Below are positions 5,936 to 7,083 of a stretch of DNA of 7,083 nucleotides, in pieces (position 1 is the first letter of the stretch; each line of letters begins with the position of its first letter). Below the pieces are notes generated by a model. The model was not told the origin of the DNA. It saw only the letters and a program-made list of their open reading frames with translations, and searched no databases. A program made the position numbers and the translations under genes. Source of the stretch: Bacteroidales bacterium (GTDB taxonomy: Bacteria > Bacteroidota > Bacteroidia > Bacteroidales > UBA932); the NCBI GenBank assembly GCA_013335275.1, contig JAAXVX010000074.1, forward strand, positions 1 to 7,083, in the 5' to 3' direction.

Positions 5936-6715
5936 ATGAAAAAACTTTGCACTCTTTTCGTTTTCGTTCTGATTGCAGCATCTGTGTTTGCCCAGAACGG
6001 CAAAAAGCCCGTAATTGGCATCTCTTCTACCATGGGTGACGGTACAAACACTTCCACACAGCTTACATATGTGAACTCTGTTATCCGCGCAGGCGGTGTT
6101 CCGGTAGTACTTCCAATTACAGAAGATCCGGAACTTATTGCAGGAATGCTTGAAAGGGTAGACGGTATAATAATGACCGGAGGCGAGGATGTGGACCCTC
6201 TTAAATGGTTTGGCGAAGAGCCAGTTCCCGCACAGGGAGAGATTGCTCCAAAACGGGACGCTTTTGATGTAATGCTGATAAGAATGGCCGTTGCCAAAGG
6301 ACTTCCTGTTCTTGGAATTTGCCGCGGGGAACAACTTCTGAATGTTGCATTCGGTGGCTCTCTTTATCAGGACCTTCCTTCTCAGTTTAAAGGCTATTCA
6401 ATTAAACACAGCCAAAAAGCACCGGGCTGGTACGGAACCCACTCTATTCAAATCGAAAAGGGCTCGCTGCTCAATAAACAAATCAATCTGGACACAGTGG
6501 TTGTAAATACTTTTCACCATCAGGGTGTAAAGGACATCGCTCCCGGATTCCGCGTTACAGCAAGGTCAAAAGACGGTGTTGTTGAAGCTATTGAGAAAAT
6601 CGGAAGCACAAGAGTGTTTGGAGTTCAGTTCCATCCGGAAGTTTTCACCTCAAATGGTATAGATACGTTTCTTGGTATTTTCAAGCATCTTGTGGAAGAG
6701 GCTAAGAAGAAATAG
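5936..6715 (+). CDS. Exported peptidase C26 / gamma-glutamyl hydrolase-like protein (class I glutamine amidotransferase fold)
   Basis: The 259-residue product belongs to peptidase family C26, relatives of PuuD (gamma-Glu-GABA hydrolase) and folate gamma-glutamyl hydrolase, which cleave gamma-glutamyl amide bonds. The catalytic Cys is C129 in GICRGEQ; H233 and E235 in QFHPE complete the triad. TGGEDVDP (81-88) and FHHQGVKD (193-200) are further family signatures. Residues 1-20 form a Sec signal peptide (MKKLCTLFVFVLIAASVFAQ, no lipobox), so the enzyme should act outside the cytoplasm, unlike PuuD. The ATG at 5936 is chosen because it starts this signal peptide; the frame runs back to an ATG at 5885, but that adds a charged segment and lies inside the inverted-repeat element. 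The leader before the ATG is A-rich. No clear own promoter is visible, so co-transcription with the upstream hydrolase is possible. Substrate is unknown; gamma-D-glutamyl bonds in peptidoglycan fragments are a speculative option. Confidence 0.9.
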   Translation: MKKLCTLFVFVLIAASVFAQNGKKPVIGISSTMGDGTNTSTQLTYVNSVIRAGGVPVVLPITEDPELIAGMLERVDGIIMTGGEDVDPLKWFGEEPVPAQGEIAPKRDAFDVMLIRMAVAKGLPVLGICRGEQLLNVAFGGSLYQDLPSQFKGYSIKHSQKAPGWYGTHSIQIEKGSLLNKQINLDTVVVNTFHHQGVKDIAPGFRVTARSKDGVVEAIEKIGSTRVFGVQFHPEVFTSNGIDTFLGIFKHLVEEAKKK

Positions 6716-6719
6716 TATC

Positions 6720-6882
6720 TCCGGCAGCGAATTGCGTTTTTATCTCTGCCATCTATACACTGCCACCTAATTGTTTCGGGCTTGTGCGTCCTCCTACGCT
6801 TCGCTGCGTCCGGCCGAATCGCCCTCATCAATTAGGTGGCAATGTTATGTTTATGCGCTAAGATCTTCAATTCGCCGCCGGA
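6720..6882. repeat. Nested imperfect palindrome between converging genes
   Basis: Two inverted repeats are nested. The outer pair 6720-6734 and 6868-6882 (TCCGGCAGCGAATTG against its reverse complement) is 15 bp with one mismatch. The inner pair 6761-6773 and 6829-6841 (TGCCACCTAATTG) is 13 bp and perfect, with weaker pairing just outside it (ACA 6757-6759 with TGT 6843-6845) and inside it (GGGC 6778-6781 with GCCC 6821-6824). The tip holds a short ACGC/GCGT hairpin (6796-6809). The whole 163-bp unit could form one long interrupted stem. It fills the space between the C26 stop and the converging gene at 6911, so it may act as a two-way terminator or be a repeat element; no T run follows. Confidence 0.7.
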
Positions 6883-6910
6883 TGCCCTGTTCTGCTTGTT
6901 ATATTGGTGT

Positions 6911-7083
6911 TTACGAATCTATTTTTTGATTGCGCAGTTTGGCGTATGAAAGTATCAGCCCTAAAACGATAGAAAGGGATGCCGCAAAAAGCACTTTGTA
7001 TTGGTCGGGGAGCATGAAAGTAATTGTGTGCGCGGGAATCCAGAAGAGCGGGATGGTCTTGCCAACTACAAATTTGAGAAAAC
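6911..7083 (-). CDS. C-terminal end of an unrecognised membrane protein (5' part outside window)
   Basis: On the minus strand an open frame enters from the window edge and ends at TAA (complement 6911-6913), giving 56 complete residues. The peptide begins FLKFVVGKTIPLFWIPAHTI, then has TFMLPDQYK, then a strong hydrophobic helix (about 30-46) and a basic tail (AKLRNQKIDS). The pattern of two hydrophobic segments, a short polar loop and a positively charged end is what the last helices of an inner-membrane protein look like. I do not recognise the family. Another minus-strand frame is also open here but has no such pattern. It converges on the C26 gene, with the nested palindrome between them. 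Confidence 0.6.
   Translation of the reverse strand, partial: FLKFVVGKTIPLFWIPAHTITFMLPDQYKVLFAASLSIVLGLILSYAKLRNQKIDS

Noticed and set aside
5900..6334. 144-residue minus-strand open frame opposite the C26 gene
   Set aside because: Antisense shadow rich in Cys, His and Asn with no family features; the + strand gene has complete catalytic motifs.
6625..6831. 68-residue minus-strand open frame across the C26 end and the nested palindrome
   Set aside because: It overlaps the conserved C-terminus of the C26 gene and half of it comes from the palindrome; no protein-like features.

Overview
The window most likely comes from the chromosome of a member of the Bacteroidota, probably Bacteroidales; I cannot name a genus. 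The protein families point that way: an exported class C beta-lactamase-like hydrolase with a DUF3471-like tail, an exported peptidase C26, RadA, a DUF805 membrane protein and an EamA transporter. So do several matches to the Bacteroidota -7 promoter box TAnnTTTG at sensible distances upstream of genes, and start codons with A/T-rich leaders rather than clear Shine-Dalgarno sites. I see no phage, plasmid, transposase, CRISPR, tRNA or rRNA gene.

Layout, left to right. (1) 1-605 (+): C-terminal part of a TrpB2-type tryptophan synthase beta chain, cut by the window edge. (2) 641-752: a 112-bp hairpin repeat with 23-bp perfect terminal inverted repeats. (3) 820-1176 (+): a 118-residue DUF805 membrane protein with a likely promoter at 762-792 and a strong terminator at 1205-1231. 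(4) 1262-1373: a second 112-bp copy of the same repeat, same orientation. (5) 1440-2504 (+): an EamA/DMT-type transporter. (6) 2505-2634: a convergent gap that is C-rich, then G-rich. (7) 2635-4053 (-): RadA. (8) 4054-4156: a compact divergent promoter region. (9) 4157-5815 (+): an exported serine hydrolase. (10) 5815-5920: a different 106-bp hairpin element with 21-bp perfect inverted ends. (11) 5936-6715 (+): an exported gamma-glutamyl hydrolase-like peptidase C26. (12) 6720-6882: a nested imperfect palindrome. (13) 6911-7083 (-): the C-terminal end of an unrecognised membrane protein.

The genes do not form one pathway. TrpB2, DUF805, EamA and RadA look like independent chromosomal loci. 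The two exported hydrolases at 4157-6715 are the only plausible functional pair: same strand, 120 bp apart, both with signal peptides. No gap between genes exceeds 300 bp.

The main unexplained signal lies in the gaps. Four clear elements with long inverted ends (two homologous, two different in sequence) and one weaker C-rich/G-rich tract occupy the intergenic regions. Three of the clear elements are 106-112 bp long, with 21-23 bp perfect arms around 64-66 bp of divergent, mostly AT-rich interior. I read these as short non-autonomous repeats or structured RNA elements. This is inference from sequence alone; no genome-wide comparison was possible.
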